Shown: positions 46,002 through 54,704 of the stretch, piece after piece | Layout of the letters: each line of letters begins with the position of its first letter | Position numbering within the stretch: position 1 is the stretch's first letter | Origin: Microbacterium stercoris | GTDB lineage: Bacteria > Actinomycetota > Actinomycetes > Actinomycetales > Microbacteriaceae | Assembly (NCBI RefSeq): GCF_017592545.1 | Contig: NZ_JAGFOA010000007.1 | Span: forward strand, 1 to 64,000 | Length of the DNA stretch: 64,000 bases | Direction: 5' to 3' | Position numbers and translations under genes: made by a program | Notes under the pieces: model-generated | Told to the model about the DNA's origin: nothing | Seen by the model: the letters and a program-made list of their open reading frames with translations, nothing else | Databases searched by the model: none

Positions 46002-47473
46002 AGGACGTCACCGTCATCGGCAGCGGACCGAACGGTCTCGCCGCAGCGCTCGTTATGGCCAGCGCGGGCTTGACGGTGCGCGTCATCGAATCCGCCGAGT
46101 CGCTCGGGGGAGGCGCGAGAACCACGCAGTCCCTCGAGAGCGGGTTCCTGATCGATCACGGATCCGCGGTGCATCCGATGGCCGCAGCCTCCCCGTTCTT
46201 CCGGTGGGCAGGTCTCTCTGACGCCGTCGAGCTGCTGGTGCCGGATGTCTCATACGGTCATGCACTGCCGGGCGGACGTGCGATCACCGCCCGACGGTCG
46301 CTGGAGTCCACGGCCGACGACCTGGGGGCCGACGGCGCGCGCTGGCGCGCGCTGTTCGGCCCCCTGGTGGAGCACGTCGATTCACTCGCTCGAGCGAGCC
46401 TGGATTCACCGCTCCACGTCACGCGGGACTCCCTGACATTGGGAAGACTCGCAACTCGGGCAGGCCTTCTTAGGTTCGCCGAGCCGTTGTTGATGCAGAC
46501 CGCCGAGGCTCGCGCGCTGTTCGCCGGTGTCGCCGCGCATTCGATCGGCATGAGTTCGCGCTTGGCCTCGTCCGCGCTGGGCCTGGTCCTGGCGACGCAC
46601 GCCCACGCGGGAGGATGGCCGATCCCGCGAGGCGGGTCGCAGGCGATCACCGACTTCCTCGTCGAGCGGCTCCGTGAACGTGGAGTCGAGTTCGTCACCT
46701 CGCATCGGGTCGACTCCCTCGCCGAGGTCGCGACCCGCGCGGTCTTCGTGGCCACCTCACCCCGAGAGTTCCTTCGCATCGGAGGCGATCGGATCAGCCG
46801 ACGGGCGTATCGCGCGTACGACCGCTTCCGCTACGGAGCGGCGGTGGCAAAGCTCGATGCCACTCTGGACGGCCCGATCCCCTGGAAGGACGAAAGTCTG
46901 AAGGTCGCAGGAACGGTCCACCTCGGGGGCAGTGCTGAGCAGATCCGTCAGTCCGAGCGGGAGACACGACGGGGAAGTCTGGCGGCGCGACCGTTCGTCC
47001 TCGTGGCGCAGCAGTCGGCGATCGATCCGTCGCGGGCGCCCCGGGGAAAGCACGTGCTGTACGCATATGCCCACGTGCCTCGAGGCTGGGCGGGCGATGC
47101 CGGAGCAGTGATCCTCCGGGCGCTCGAGGAGCACGCCCCCGGCGTACGCGATCTGGTGCGAGTGTCGAAGGTCACCGCTCCGCGTCACCTGGCGTTTTCC
47201 AATGCGGGCTTCGTCGGAGGGGACATCTCGTCCGGTGACACCTCGCTGCGCCAGCTGGTGGCGAGGCCGGTTGCCCGCAGCGCACCGTGGCGCACCGAGG
47301 TTCCCGGCGTCTATCTCTGCTCGGCGTCGACAGCGCCCGGGCCCGGTGTCCACGGCATGGCGGGCTTTCACGCGGCCGCTCTTGCGTTGAAGGAGCAGTT
47401 CGGCCTCGGCCGACCTGCTCGGCTGATCCCGCTCTTGAGACCCCTGGAGGGTGATCGCCCGCGGCGTCGATGA
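45998..47473 (+). CDS. FAD-dependent NAD(P)-binding oxidoreductase (phytoene-desaturase-like)
   Basis: 491 residues. The N-terminal dinucleotide motif VIGSGPNGLAAAL and the GGGARTT segment, with the C-terminal FAD block PGVYLCSASTAPGPGVHGMAGFHAA, place it with the phytoene desaturase/PYROXD2 relatives. No carotenoid gene is near. GTG start overlaps the HTTM gene by 4 nt, so it is the third gene of the DUF5819-HTTM operon and may oxidise the same unknown substrate or supply electrons. Two strong hairpins follow it. Confidence 0.85.
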   Translation: MKDVTVIGSGPNGLAAALVMASAGLTVRVIESAESLGGGARTTQSLESGFLIDHGSAVHPMAAASPFFRWAGLSDAVELLVPDVSYGHALPGGRAITARRSLESTADDLGADGARWRALFGPLVEHVDSLARASLDSPLHVTRDSLTLGRLATRAGLLRFAEPLLMQTAEARALFAGVAAHSIGMSSRLASSALGLVLATHAHAGGWPIPRGGSQAITDFLVERLRERGVEFVTSHRVDSLAEVATRAVFVATSPREFLRIGGDRISRRAYRAYDRFRYGAAVAKLDATLDGPIPWKDESLKVAGTVHLGGSAEQIRQSERETRRGSLAARPFVLVAQQSAIDPSRAPRGKHVLYAYAHVPRGWAGDAGAVILRALEEHAPGVRDLVRVSKVTAPRHLAFSNAGFVGGDISSGDTSLRQLVARPVARSAPWRTEVPGVYLCSASTAPGPGVHGMAGFHAAALALKEQFGLGRPARLIPLLRPLEGDRPRRR

Positions 47474-47530
47474 CCTTGCCGGATCGCCGTTCGAGATGGC
47501 TGCGACAGCCTGGGCGACCGGACACATGCC

Positions 47531-47594
47531 GAGCCCTGCGTACTTGGGCGCGCAGGGCTCAGGGGGAGCCTGGTCGTGTCGGACAGGCTCCCCC
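47531..47594 (+). terminator. Double hairpin after oxidoreductase gene
   Basis: First stem GAGCCCTGCG/CGCAGGGCTC (47531-47560), second stem GGGGGAGCCTG/CAGGCTCCCCC (47562-47594). Two perfect stems in series should end the DUF5819-HTTM-oxidoreductase transcript before the LuxR gene. Confidence 0.75.
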
Positions 47595-47715
47595 GCCTTC
47601 CACTCGCCCTTCGTCCGTCTCCCTTTTCCCTTCCCGCTTCCCCTTGACCTATTCCACCGCGGCAGAGAAGCCTGCGTGGTAGGGCGGAGCCGATCACCGT
47701 TTCAATGAGGTCACC

Positions 47716-50301
47716 ATGCAGCGCAGGCACATCACGATCCTTGGGCGCGAGCGCGAACTCGCTGTCGCCACCAGTGTGGTCCAGTCGGGCGGCAGCATCG
47801 ACGTGGTCGGCACCTGGGGCAGCGGACGCACGGCGTTTCTCGATGCGCTGTGTGACCGGCTCGGGCAGTCGGGCTGGACGACCCTGCGGCTGAGCGGCGT
47901 GGCGTCCTTGCGCCAGCACCCGATGGCGGCTCTGCAGTTCCCGGGGCTTCTGCCCAACCCGGACATGCGCCCCAGCATCGGCGGTGCTGCTCAGGTCTTG
48001 CACGAGGCGCTTCGCGACGAGCGATCGGTCATCGTCGTCGACGACTGGGATGACCTGGACGAAGCCTCGTGGGGTGTCATCAAAGGCGTTCGTCACGCCC
48101 TGGCCGTGCCCATCGTGATCTCCCGCTTGCAGGGCCGGACCGCACGCCGCACACCGACTGGGCTGGACGCCTCGGCCAGCGATTCCGCCCTCGTCATCGA
48201 GATGACGCCCCTGCGTTTCGAGGATCTCGAATCCGTCGCCGAACAGGTGCTCGGCGGGCCGGTCGAGATGGGGACCATGAGCCGGCTCTTCGCCAAATCG
48301 GGTGGCGTCGTCGGCCTGATGATGAGCGTGCTGTCGGCAGCCGTGCGGGACGGACGTCTCCGCCTCGTGGGCGGCTTGTGGGTCGCCACCCAGGATCTCT
48401 GGAGCCCAGCCCTTCGCGGCGTCGTCGAAGCACAGCTCGAGAGCCTGACCGACGACGCCCGTGACGCCCTGGAGATGATCGCCCTGATCGGCAGCGCCGA
48501 TGTCGACACGGTGCGCAAGCTCGTCGAATGGTCCACGCTCGAACTGCTCGAGCGCCGCACACTGATCCAGCTCATCCCGTCAGGAAGTCGGAGACTCGTC
48601 ACGGTGGTGCCTCCGCTGCTGGTGGAGTACTACCGCCATGAGCCCGTCGCCGTCCGTCGCATCCGCCTGACACAGGCGATCAGCGAGAAGCTCGACCCCG
48701 CCACGCGTGAAGAGATCCTGATCAACGTGTCGAGCACGCCGCGGGAGGCCCCCGAGCACGACGCCCTGTTCGCGCGGCTCGTCCAGGAGCGTCTTCGCAC
48801 CCGACGCCTTGTCAGCGGCGCCGAATGGCGGGTGTCGCGAGACACGGACACCGTGCAGGACTACGTGTGGTCGCTGATGTACACGGGCGCTCCCGAGAGC
48901 GAGGTTCAGACCGTTCTCGATCAGACGGATCCCTCGTCGGGCTCGCTGCTGAGCCAGACCCAGTTCGTCGCACTCCGGGCCAGGTGGACGGCTCACGTGA
49001 AGCACGACCTGCCGAGCGCGCTGCGGATGCTCGAAGACGCCAGCGAGGCCGCCGCCGAGTATGCGCCGATCCTGACCGCGGCGGCGATCGGTCTGCGGTG
49101 CACCCTCGGGTCCATCAGCGAAGACGACGTCGTGACGCTGAAGGTCGATGACAGCATGCCCAGCGTCGCACGAGCGGCCCTGCGCGATTGCCAGATCCAG
49201 GTTCTGGTCATCCTCGGCCGGTTCGGCGACGCACGGCGTGTGTACCGGGAGTACAACCTCGATGTGTCGGCCGCGCTGCACATGCCGGCGACGACGCACG
49301 CGCATTACGCGCTCGCGCTGTTCGGCCAGGGGGAGCACGAGGCCGGAATGGCGATCACCACGCGCGGTGTCCAGGAGGCCCATAGCTTCCTCGATATCGA
49401 GGCGGCGCGGGCGATCGCCGCGGCGGCCGCGGTCGGATATGCACTCGCGGGTGACTACGATCCCATCGACGACCTGCTCGGCACCCTGCTCGTCGCCGGT
49501 GAACTGCCGCATTTTCCGGCGGGGCCGTACCGCACGCTGCTCACGCTCGCGTCGACCATTGCGGCGCGACGAGGCAACATCCCCCTCGCCGAGCGGTACC
49601 TGCGTGAACTCGATTCGCACTTCCGTGTCGACGGGCTCCTGCCCGCCCAGGCTCGCGACTGGCCGGCGGCCCAGCTGCTCGCCTCCGCCGGTGACATCGA
49701 CGCCGCCGCCGATCTCCTCTGGAACTCCGGCACGGCGCTCTGGGCTCGAGGCGGCCGCTCGTCCGCACTCCTCATCCTGCTGAACGCCGCGGAGCTCGGC
49801 CCGTCACCGGAGCGCCTCGAACACGTCGCTCGTCTGGTCGAGCAGGTGCCCGAGAGGCTGTTCACGGCTCAGTACGACTACCTTCGGGCGCGCTGCGAGG
49901 GGGATCCCGACAGTCTTGTGGCCGCCGTTGCGGAGCTCGTCGCCACGGGTCGTCCGGGGACGGCGCTGACGGCGCTCCGCAGGGCGGCGGCGATCCGACG
50001 CGAGTCCGGGGAGAACGACATCGCGGAGGCCATCGACGTTCAGATCGCGGCGCTGCTGGCCGCGCTCCCTCGAAAGAGCATCGACGCAACGCGATTCTCG
50101 TCGTCGGCGATCACGCTCTCCGCGCGGGAGGTCGAGGTCGCCCAGCTGGTGGCAGAGGGTCTGACCAACCCCGAGATCGCACGCCGGCTGGTCCTGAGCA
50201 TCCGCACGGTGGAAAGCCATGTGCACCGCATTATCCGCAAGCTCGACCTGCCGAATCGTCAGGCGCTGCGCGAGTACATCGACAGCCACCTGAACTCCTA
50301 G
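47716..50301 (+). CDS. Large LuxR-family (LAL-like) transcriptional regulator
   Basis: 861 residues. An N-terminal STAND-type ATPase part has a Walker-A-like loop GTWGSGRTA (about 32-40) and Walker B SVIVVDDWDDLD (about 103-114). A long alpha-helical, TPR-like middle follows, and a LuxR helix-turn-helix ends the protein (about 795-855; LSAREVEVAQLVAEGLTNPEIARRL and SIRTVESHVHRIIRKL). The P-loop lacks the usual Lys (Arg instead), so nucleotide binding may be altered. It lies downstream of the surface-protein island and may control it; no operator is evident. Confidence 0.88.
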   Translation: MQRRHITILGRERELAVATSVVQSGGSIDVVGTWGSGRTAFLDALCDRLGQSGWTTLRLSGVASLRQHPMAALQFPGLLPNPDMRPSIGGAAQVLHEALRDERSVIVVDDWDDLDEASWGVIKGVRHALAVPIVISRLQGRTARRTPTGLDASASDSALVIEMTPLRFEDLESVAEQVLGGPVEMGTMSRLFAKSGGVVGLMMSVLSAAVRDGRLRLVGGLWVATQDLWSPALRGVVEAQLESLTDDARDALEMIALIGSADVDTVRKLVEWSTLELLERRTLIQLIPSGSRRLVTVVPPLLVEYYRHEPVAVRRIRLTQAISEKLDPATREEILINVSSTPREAPEHDALFARLVQERLRTRRLVSGAEWRVSRDTDTVQDYVWSLMYTGAPESEVQTVLDQTDPSSGSLLSQTQFVALRARWTAHVKHDLPSALRMLEDASEAAAEYAPILTAAAIGLRCTLGSISEDDVVTLKVDDSMPSVARAALRDCQIQVLVILGRFGDARRVYREYNLDVSAALHMPATTHAHYALALFGQGEHEAGMAITTRGVQEAHSFLDIEAARAIAAAAAVGYALAGDYDPIDDLLGTLLVAGELPHFPAGPYRTLLTLASTIAARRGNIPLAERYLRELDSHFRVDGLLPAQARDWPAAQLLASAGDIDAAADLLWNSGTALWARGGRSSALLILLNAAELGPSPERLEHVARLVEQVPERLFTAQYDYLRARCEGDPDSLVAAVAELVATGRPGTALTALRRAAAIRRESGENDIAEAIDVQIAALLAALPRKSIDATRFSSSAITLSAREVEVAQLVAEGLTNPEIARRLVLSIRTVESHVHRIIRKLDLPNRQALREYIDSHLNS

Positions 50302-50312
50302 CCCGCTCGGAT

Positions 50313-51020
50313 TCAGGGGACGATGGCCAGCAGCGTGGGCGCGGCGATGATGACGTAGAGGATCGTCAGGAAGACCGAGTGCGTGATCACGAAGCCCGCC
50401 GCGGCGGCGCTGTTTCGAGGTTCGCGGAAGTGGTCGACGAGCTTGCGCAAGAACCGCGCGGGGCGAAGCAGATCCCAGCTGTTGAAGCGGACATAGCGCC
50501 CGAGGTACATCCCCAGGGCGACCAGCACCAGAGCGAGTGCCGCCGCACCCCACGACACCGGGTGATGGAGCGGATAGGCGGCATTCGGTGCGGCCACGAG
50601 GACCGCAAGCAGCTGCACAAGCGCGACGTTGGCCAGCGTGTTGATCACTCCGGACATCGCCAGAGTGAGCACCAGCACGATGTCGAACCAGAGCGGCACG
50701 TCGTCCTCATCGCGCCGATGGGAGAAGTTGAGCTCCGTGATGAGGTAGGCGGAGTTCGGCAGCAGCAGCAGCCAGATGATCGCGCCGACGCCCATAACAG
50801 ACCACATCGCGATGGGCGACGGGAACGCCTCGACGACGATGAGCAGCACGACCACCACGATCAGCAGCACAACAGCCGGCGCGACGGAGAGCCCGATGTT
50901 CAGCAGCATGGGCCGGTACACGCGAGTGCGGAACAGGGGCCCGCGCAGGATCACGAGGAGGAGTGCGTAGACGTTCAACGCGATCACTCCGACGCCGGCT
51001 GTCAGCAGGAGTTCAGTCAC
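50313..51020 (-). CDS. DUF1361 membrane protein
   Basis: About 235 residues with six to seven membrane helices. The blocks LLLPNSAYLITELNF and MYLGRYVRFNSWDLL are the signature of DUF1361; function unknown. The GTG at 51020 is preferred to one at 51056 because AGGATGG lies a few bases upstream. It converges with the LuxR gene, only 11 nt apart, and is divergent from the thiamine-binding gene. Confidence 0.8.
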   Translation of the reverse strand: MTELLLTAGVGVIALNVYALLLVILRGPLFRTRVYRPMLLNIGLSVAPAVVLLIVVVVLLIVVEAFPSPIAMWSVMGVGAIIWLLLLPNSAYLITELNFSHRRDEDDVPLWFDIVLVLTLAMSGVINTLANVALVQLLAVLVAAPNAAYPLHHPVSWGAAALALVLVALGMYLGRYVRFNSWDLLRPARFLRKLVDHFREPRNSAAAAGFVITHSVFLTILYVIIAAPTLLAIVP

Positions 51021-51103
51021 CTGCCCATCCTGCTGGACGTGAGTGTTCCCCTGCACGCGGATTCCCGGGGGCGCTCGGAACGTCGACGTGGGATCCTGAT
51101 TCC

Positions 51104-51418
51104 ATGCTCGTCGCCTTCTCCGTCGCCCCGTCCGGATCCAACGCCGCCAACCCGGAGGGATCCGTGCACGACGCGGTCGCCGCCGCCGTCAAGGTCGTGC
51201 GCGAGTCGGGCCTCGCTCACCGCACCACGTCGATGTTCACCGAGATCGAGGGCGACAGCTGGGATGAGGTGATGGATGTCGTCAAGCGCGCCACCGAGGC
51301 GGTCATGCCCTTCGGCAGTCGGGTCTCGCTCGTGCTGAAGGCCGACATCCGCCCGGGCTACACGGGCGAGATCGAGGCCAAGATCCAGCGCCTCGAGCAG
51401 GCGATCGACGGCGACTGA
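51104..51418 (+). CDS. MTH1187-family thiamine-binding protein
   Basis: 104 residues, ferredoxin-like fold of the MTH1187/YkoF type. MLVAFSVAPSG, the YTEIEG-like FTEIEGDSWDEVMDVVKRA and VSLVLKADIRPG match the family. Members bind thiamine or related pyrimidines in the cytoplasm; the physiological role is unsettled. No thiamine riboswitch is seen upstream. Stand-alone gene. Confidence 0.85.
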   Translation: MLVAFSVAPSGSNAANPEGSVHDAVAAAVKVVRESGLAHRTTSMFTEIEGDSWDEVMDVVKRATEAVMPFGSRVSLVLKADIRPGYTGEIEAKIQRLEQAIDGD

Positions 51419-51459
51419 CCACCGACGCCGCATGGTGCCTGCCCCCAGCCGGGCGCCGG

Positions 51460-51465
51460 TAGCCT
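51460..51465 (+). promoter_or_regulatory. -10 box of MFS gene (51473)
   Basis: TAGCCT ending 7 nt before the ATG. The spacer GGAGGGC could also be read as a ribosome binding site if transcription starts further up. Confidence 0.45.
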
Positions 51466-51472
51466 GGAGGGC

Positions 51473-52690
51473 ATGACCTCCTCCACTCAGAGGAGGGGTG
51501 CGGCGATGTGGGCGCTCCTCTCGCTCGCCATCGGCTCCTTCGGCATCGGCATGACCGAGTTCGTCTCGATGGGCCTGCTGCCCGGCATCGCCCGCGACCT
51601 GCTGCCGTCCGCCTGGGCGGCGAGCCAGGAGGACGCGATCGCCCAGGCCGGGCTGCTCATCAGCGTCTACGCGCTGGGCGTCGTGATCGGGGCGCCGGTG
51701 CTGGCCGGCTGGCTCTCGCGCTACCCGAAGCACCGGGTGCTGATCGCGCTCGCCTCGATGCTGCTGCTGGGCAACCTGCTCACGGTGATCGCGCCGACGT
51801 TCGAGACGGTCGCGGTCGCGCGCCTCATCGCGGGCCTGCCCCACGGCGCGTACTTCGGCATCGCCGCCGTCGTGGCGGGCGAGATGCTCGGCCCGGGCAA
51901 TCGCGCCAAGGGCATCTCGTTCGTGATGAGCGGTCTGACGATCGCGAACGTCGTGGGCGTGCCTCTCGGCACCTGGCTCGGCCAGCAGGCCGGGTGGCGC
52001 GTGTCCTACGCGGTGGTCGTGGGCATCTTCGCCCTCGGTGCGCTGATGATCGCACTGCTGGTGCCCACCATGAAGGCGGACGGATCCGGATCATTCCGGC
52101 ACGAACTCGGCATCTTCCGCATCGGCCAGGTCTGGCTCGCGCTCGGCTTCGGTGCGATCGGCTTCGGGTCGTTCTTCGCGATCTACAGCTACATCGCGCC
52201 GATCATGACCGACGTCGCGGGCGCGCCCGAGTGGGCCGTGCCGTTCGCGCTCGTGGCCACCGGCCTCGGCATGACGGTCGGCAATCTCGTCGGGGGAGTG
52301 GTCGCCGACCGCAATCTGTCGGGCGCGCTCATCTCTGCGTTCGTGCTGCTGGCGGTCGGATCCGCGGTCGTCGGCGTCGCGGCGCAGAACCCCGTCACGC
52401 TGATCGTGGCGATGCTGCTGTTCGGCGCGATCAGCGCCCTCGCAGGGCCGGCCATCCAGAGCCGCCTGATGGACAAGTCGGAGGGACGCGTCAGCATCGC
52501 CAGCGCACTGAACCACTCGGGTATGAACGTCGGCAACAGCCTGGGCGCGGCCCTCGGCGGTGGCGTCATCGCGCTCGGGTGGGGCTACGTCGCTCCCGCG
52601 TGGCTCGGCATCGTGCTCGCCGTCCTGGGCGTGGGGCTGGTGCTGGTGAGCCTGTCTCTGGAGAAGCGCGCGGCGCTCGTCGCCGCGTGA
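51473..52690 (+). CDS. MFS transporter, DHA1/AraJ-like efflux type
   Basis: 405 residues, 12 predicted helices. IGSFGIGMTEFVSMGLLPGIA in helix 1, GAPVLAGWLSRYPKHRVLIAL (loop 2-3 motif) and GLPHGAYFGIAAVVAGEM in helix 4 are typical of DHA1 exporters for sugars, arabinose or drugs such as chloramphenicol. The specific substrate cannot be named. It converges with the AsnC-family gene. Confidence 0.88.
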   Translation: MTSSTQRRGAAMWALLSLAIGSFGIGMTEFVSMGLLPGIARDLLPSAWAASQEDAIAQAGLLISVYALGVVIGAPVLAGWLSRYPKHRVLIALASMLLLGNLLTVIAPTFETVAVARLIAGLPHGAYFGIAAVVAGEMLGPGNRAKGISFVMSGLTIANVVGVPLGTWLGQQAGWRVSYAVVVGIFALGALMIALLVPTMKADGSGSFRHELGIFRIGQVWLALGFGAIGFGSFFAIYSYIAPIMTDVAGAPEWAVPFALVATGLGMTVGNLVGGVVADRNLSGALISAFVLLAVGSAVVGVAAQNPVTLIVAMLLFGAISALAGPAIQSRLMDKSEGRVSIASALNHSGMNVGNSLGAALGGGVIALGWGYVAPAWLGIVLAVLGVGLVLVSLSLEKRAALVAA

Positions 52691-52713
52691 GCCACACCGC
52701 CGCGGCCGTGAGC

Positions 52714-52733
52714 GGCACGCGTCAGCGCGTGCC
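52714..52733. terminator. Hairpin between MFS and AsnC-family genes
   Basis: GGCACGCG/CGCGTGCC around TCAG; it covers the last codons and stop of the minus-strand gene. Probably a two-way terminator. Confidence 0.55.
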
Positions 52734-53189
52734 CCAGTTGTAGAGCTGCTTGGCGAGCTTCAGGTAGACGAGGGTCTCGGTGGAGACCACGCCTTCGATC
52801 GTGCGGATGTGCGTGTTGAGCAGTTCGATGAGCTCCTCGTCGTCCTCGCACACGACCTCGGCGATGATGTCGAACGACCCCGCGGTCAGCACCACGTAGA
52901 TGACGAACGGGAGAGCGCCCAGTGCGTCGGCGACGATGCGGGTGTCGCCCGACACCTTCATGCCGATCATGGCCTGACGGGCAAAGCCCATCTGCACCGG
53001 ATCGGTGACGGCCACGATCTGCATCGCGCCCGACTCGGTCAGGCGCTGCACGCGCTGGCGCACCGCCGCCTCGCTGAGCCCGACCGCCTTGGCGATCTCG
53101 GAGTAGGGGCGACGTCCGTCCTCCTGGAGCAGCTCGATGATCGCCTTCGAGGTGTCGTCGAGGGCCATTGCGGTGCGTCGGGCTGCCAT
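52722..53189 (-). CDS. Lrp/AsnC-family transcriptional regulator
   Basis: 155 residues: N-terminal helix-turn-helix (about 10-60; LLQEDGRRPYSEIAKAVGLSEAAVRQRVQRL) and C-terminal RAM ligand-binding domain (about 75-145). Divergent from gabT with 121 nt between, and the gap holds two copies of TGTGCGGATTC 31 bp apart, so it most likely controls gabT and the following polyamine/GABA genes, with an amine or amino acid as effector. A second in-frame ATG at 53168 is possible. Confidence 0.92.
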   Translation of the reverse strand: MAARRTAMALDDTSKAIIELLQEDGRRPYSEIAKAVGLSEAAVRQRVQRLTESGAMQIVAVTDPVQMGFARQAMIGMKVSGDTRIVADALGALPFVIYVVLTAGSFDIIAEVVCEDDEELIELLNTHIRTIEGVVSTETLVYLKLAKQLYNWGTR

Positions 53190-53218
53190 GGGACGATTCT
53201 GCCAGTGATCGGTGCCGA

Positions 53219-53260
53219 TGTGCGGATTCCGCAGGTTTGGGATCCAGATTGTGCGGATTC
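53219..53260. promoter_or_regulatory. Probable AsnC-family binding sites
   Basis: TGTGCGGATTC occurs at 53219-53229 and 53250-53260, a 31-bp shift (three helical turns) that fits binding by an Lrp-type octamer on one face of DNA. The first copy is part of a 13-nt palindrome TGCGGATTCCGCA (53221-53233). Confidence 0.6.
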
Positions 53261-53297
53261 AGTTGTCAACGCGTTGCGAAACCTGGGAAACGTGACG

Positions 53298-53303
53298 TAG
53301 GCT
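53298..53303 (+). promoter_or_regulatory. -10 box of gabT
   Basis: TAGGCT ending 7 nt before the ATG at 53311; leaderless start likely. Confidence 0.5.
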
Positions 53304-53310
53304 CCCCGCC

Positions 53311-54678
53311 ATGACCGCTTCGATTGACCACATCGCCGTGGACGTGCTCCCGGGGGGACCCACCCTCCCGCAGGAGCGTCGCCTCGTCACCGCCATCCCG
53401 GGCCCCCGCTCGGAGGAGCTGCTGGCCCGCAAGGCCGCCGCCGTGCCCACCGGCATCGGCCACACGGCGCCGATCCACGCGGTGGCGGCGGGCGGCGGCG
53501 TCGTCGTCGACGCCGACGGCAACTCGCTCATCGACCTCGGCTCCGGCATCGCCGTGACGACGGTCGGCAACGCCCACCCCAAGGTGGTCGAGGCGGTGCA
53601 GCGCCAGGTCGCGTCCTTCACCCACACCTGCTTTATGGTCTCGCCCTACGAGTCGTACGTCGCCGTCGCGGAGGCGCTCAACCGCCTGACTCCGGGCGAC
53701 CACGAGAAGAAGACGGCTCTGTTCAACTCCGGCGCCGAGGCCGTCGAGAATGCGATCAAGATCGCCCGCAAGCACACCGGACGCCAGGCCGTCGTCGCCT
53801 TCGACCACGGGTACCACGGCCGCACGAACCTCACGATGGCTCTGACGGCCAAGACGATGCCCTACAAGCACGGCTTCGGTCCCTTCGCCCCCGAGGTGTA
53901 CCGCGCGCCCCTGTCGTACCCCTTCCGCGACGGCGGGCTCTCGGGCGCCGACGCCGCCCGGCGCGCGATCACGATGATGGAGAAGCAGATCGGCGGCGAT
54001 CAGGTCGCCGCGATCATCATCGAGCCCATCCAGGGCGAGGGCGGCTTCATCGTGCCGGCCGACGGCTTCCTGCCGGCGCTTGCCGAGTGGTGCCGCGCCA
54101 ACGGCGTGGTCTTCATCGCCGACGAGGTGCAGACCGGCTTCGGCCGCACCGGACGCATGTTCGCCAGCGAGCACTTCGGCATCGTGCCCGACCTGATCAC
54201 CACGGCCAAGGGCATCGCGGCGGGCCTGCCGCTGGCCGCGGTGACCGGCCGCGCGGAGATCATGGACGCCTCCCACCCGGGTGGCCTCGGCGGCACGTAC
54301 GGCGGCAACCCCATCGCGTGCGCCGCGGCGCTCGCGGCGATCGACGCCTACGAGACCGAGGACCTTCCCGCCCGCGCGACCGCCATCGGATCCGTCATCA
54401 CCGACCGGTTCACCGAGGCGCAGCGCAGCGACGCCCGCATCGGCGACGTGCGCGGCCTCGGCGCCATGGTCGCGGTCGAGTTCGTCGATCCCGCCACGGG
54501 TGAGCCGGATGCCGCCCTCACCGCCGCCGTCGCGAAGGCGTCGATCGCGCAGGGCGTCATCGTGCTCACCTGCGGCACGTTCGGCAACGTGATCCGCTTC
54601 CTGCCCCCGCTCTCGCTCGGCGACGACCTGCTGAACGAGGCGCTCGACATCGTGACCGCGGCCCTCGCGGCCGCGTGA
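53311..54678 (+). CDS. gabT: 4-aminobutyrate aminotransferase
   Basis: 455 residues, class III PLP aminotransferase. It passes the amino group of GABA to 2-oxoglutarate, giving succinic semialdehyde. Lys300 in TTAKGIAAG should hold PLP, Asp271 in FIADEVQTGFGRTG binds the pyridine nitrogen, and FNSGAEAVENAIKIAR binds the phosphate. First gene of the plus-strand amine-catabolic set; 26 nt before the amine oxidase. Confidence 0.94.
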   Translation: MTASIDHIAVDVLPGGPTLPQERRLVTAIPGPRSEELLARKAAAVPTGIGHTAPIHAVAAGGGVVVDADGNSLIDLGSGIAVTTVGNAHPKVVEAVQRQVASFTHTCFMVSPYESYVAVAEALNRLTPGDHEKKTALFNSGAEAVENAIKIARKHTGRQAVVAFDHGYHGRTNLTMALTAKTMPYKHGFGPFAPEVYRAPLSYPFRDGGLSGADAARRAITMMEKQIGGDQVAAIIIEPIQGEGGFIVPADGFLPALAEWCRANGVVFIADEVQTGFGRTGRMFASEHFGIVPDLITTAKGIAAGLPLAAVTGRAEIMDASHPGGLGGTYGGNPIACAAALAAIDAYETEDLPARATAIGSVITDRFTEAQRSDARIGDVRGLGAMVAVEFVDPATGEPDAALTAAVAKASIAQGVIVLTCGTFGNVIRFLPPLSLGDDLLNEALDIVTAALAAA

Positions 54679-54704
54679 TGCGATCCGGATCCGGAGGACA
54701 AGAC

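Noticed and set aside
45998..47473. Carotenoid biosynthesis enzyme
   Set aside because: The fold is shared with phytoene desaturases, but no crtB, crtE or other carotenoid gene is near and it is coupled to HTTM and DUF5819 genes.
47531..47594. Inverted repeats as a mobile-element or attachment site
   Set aside because: No integrase or transposase is near and no target duplication is seen; position after a stop fits terminators.
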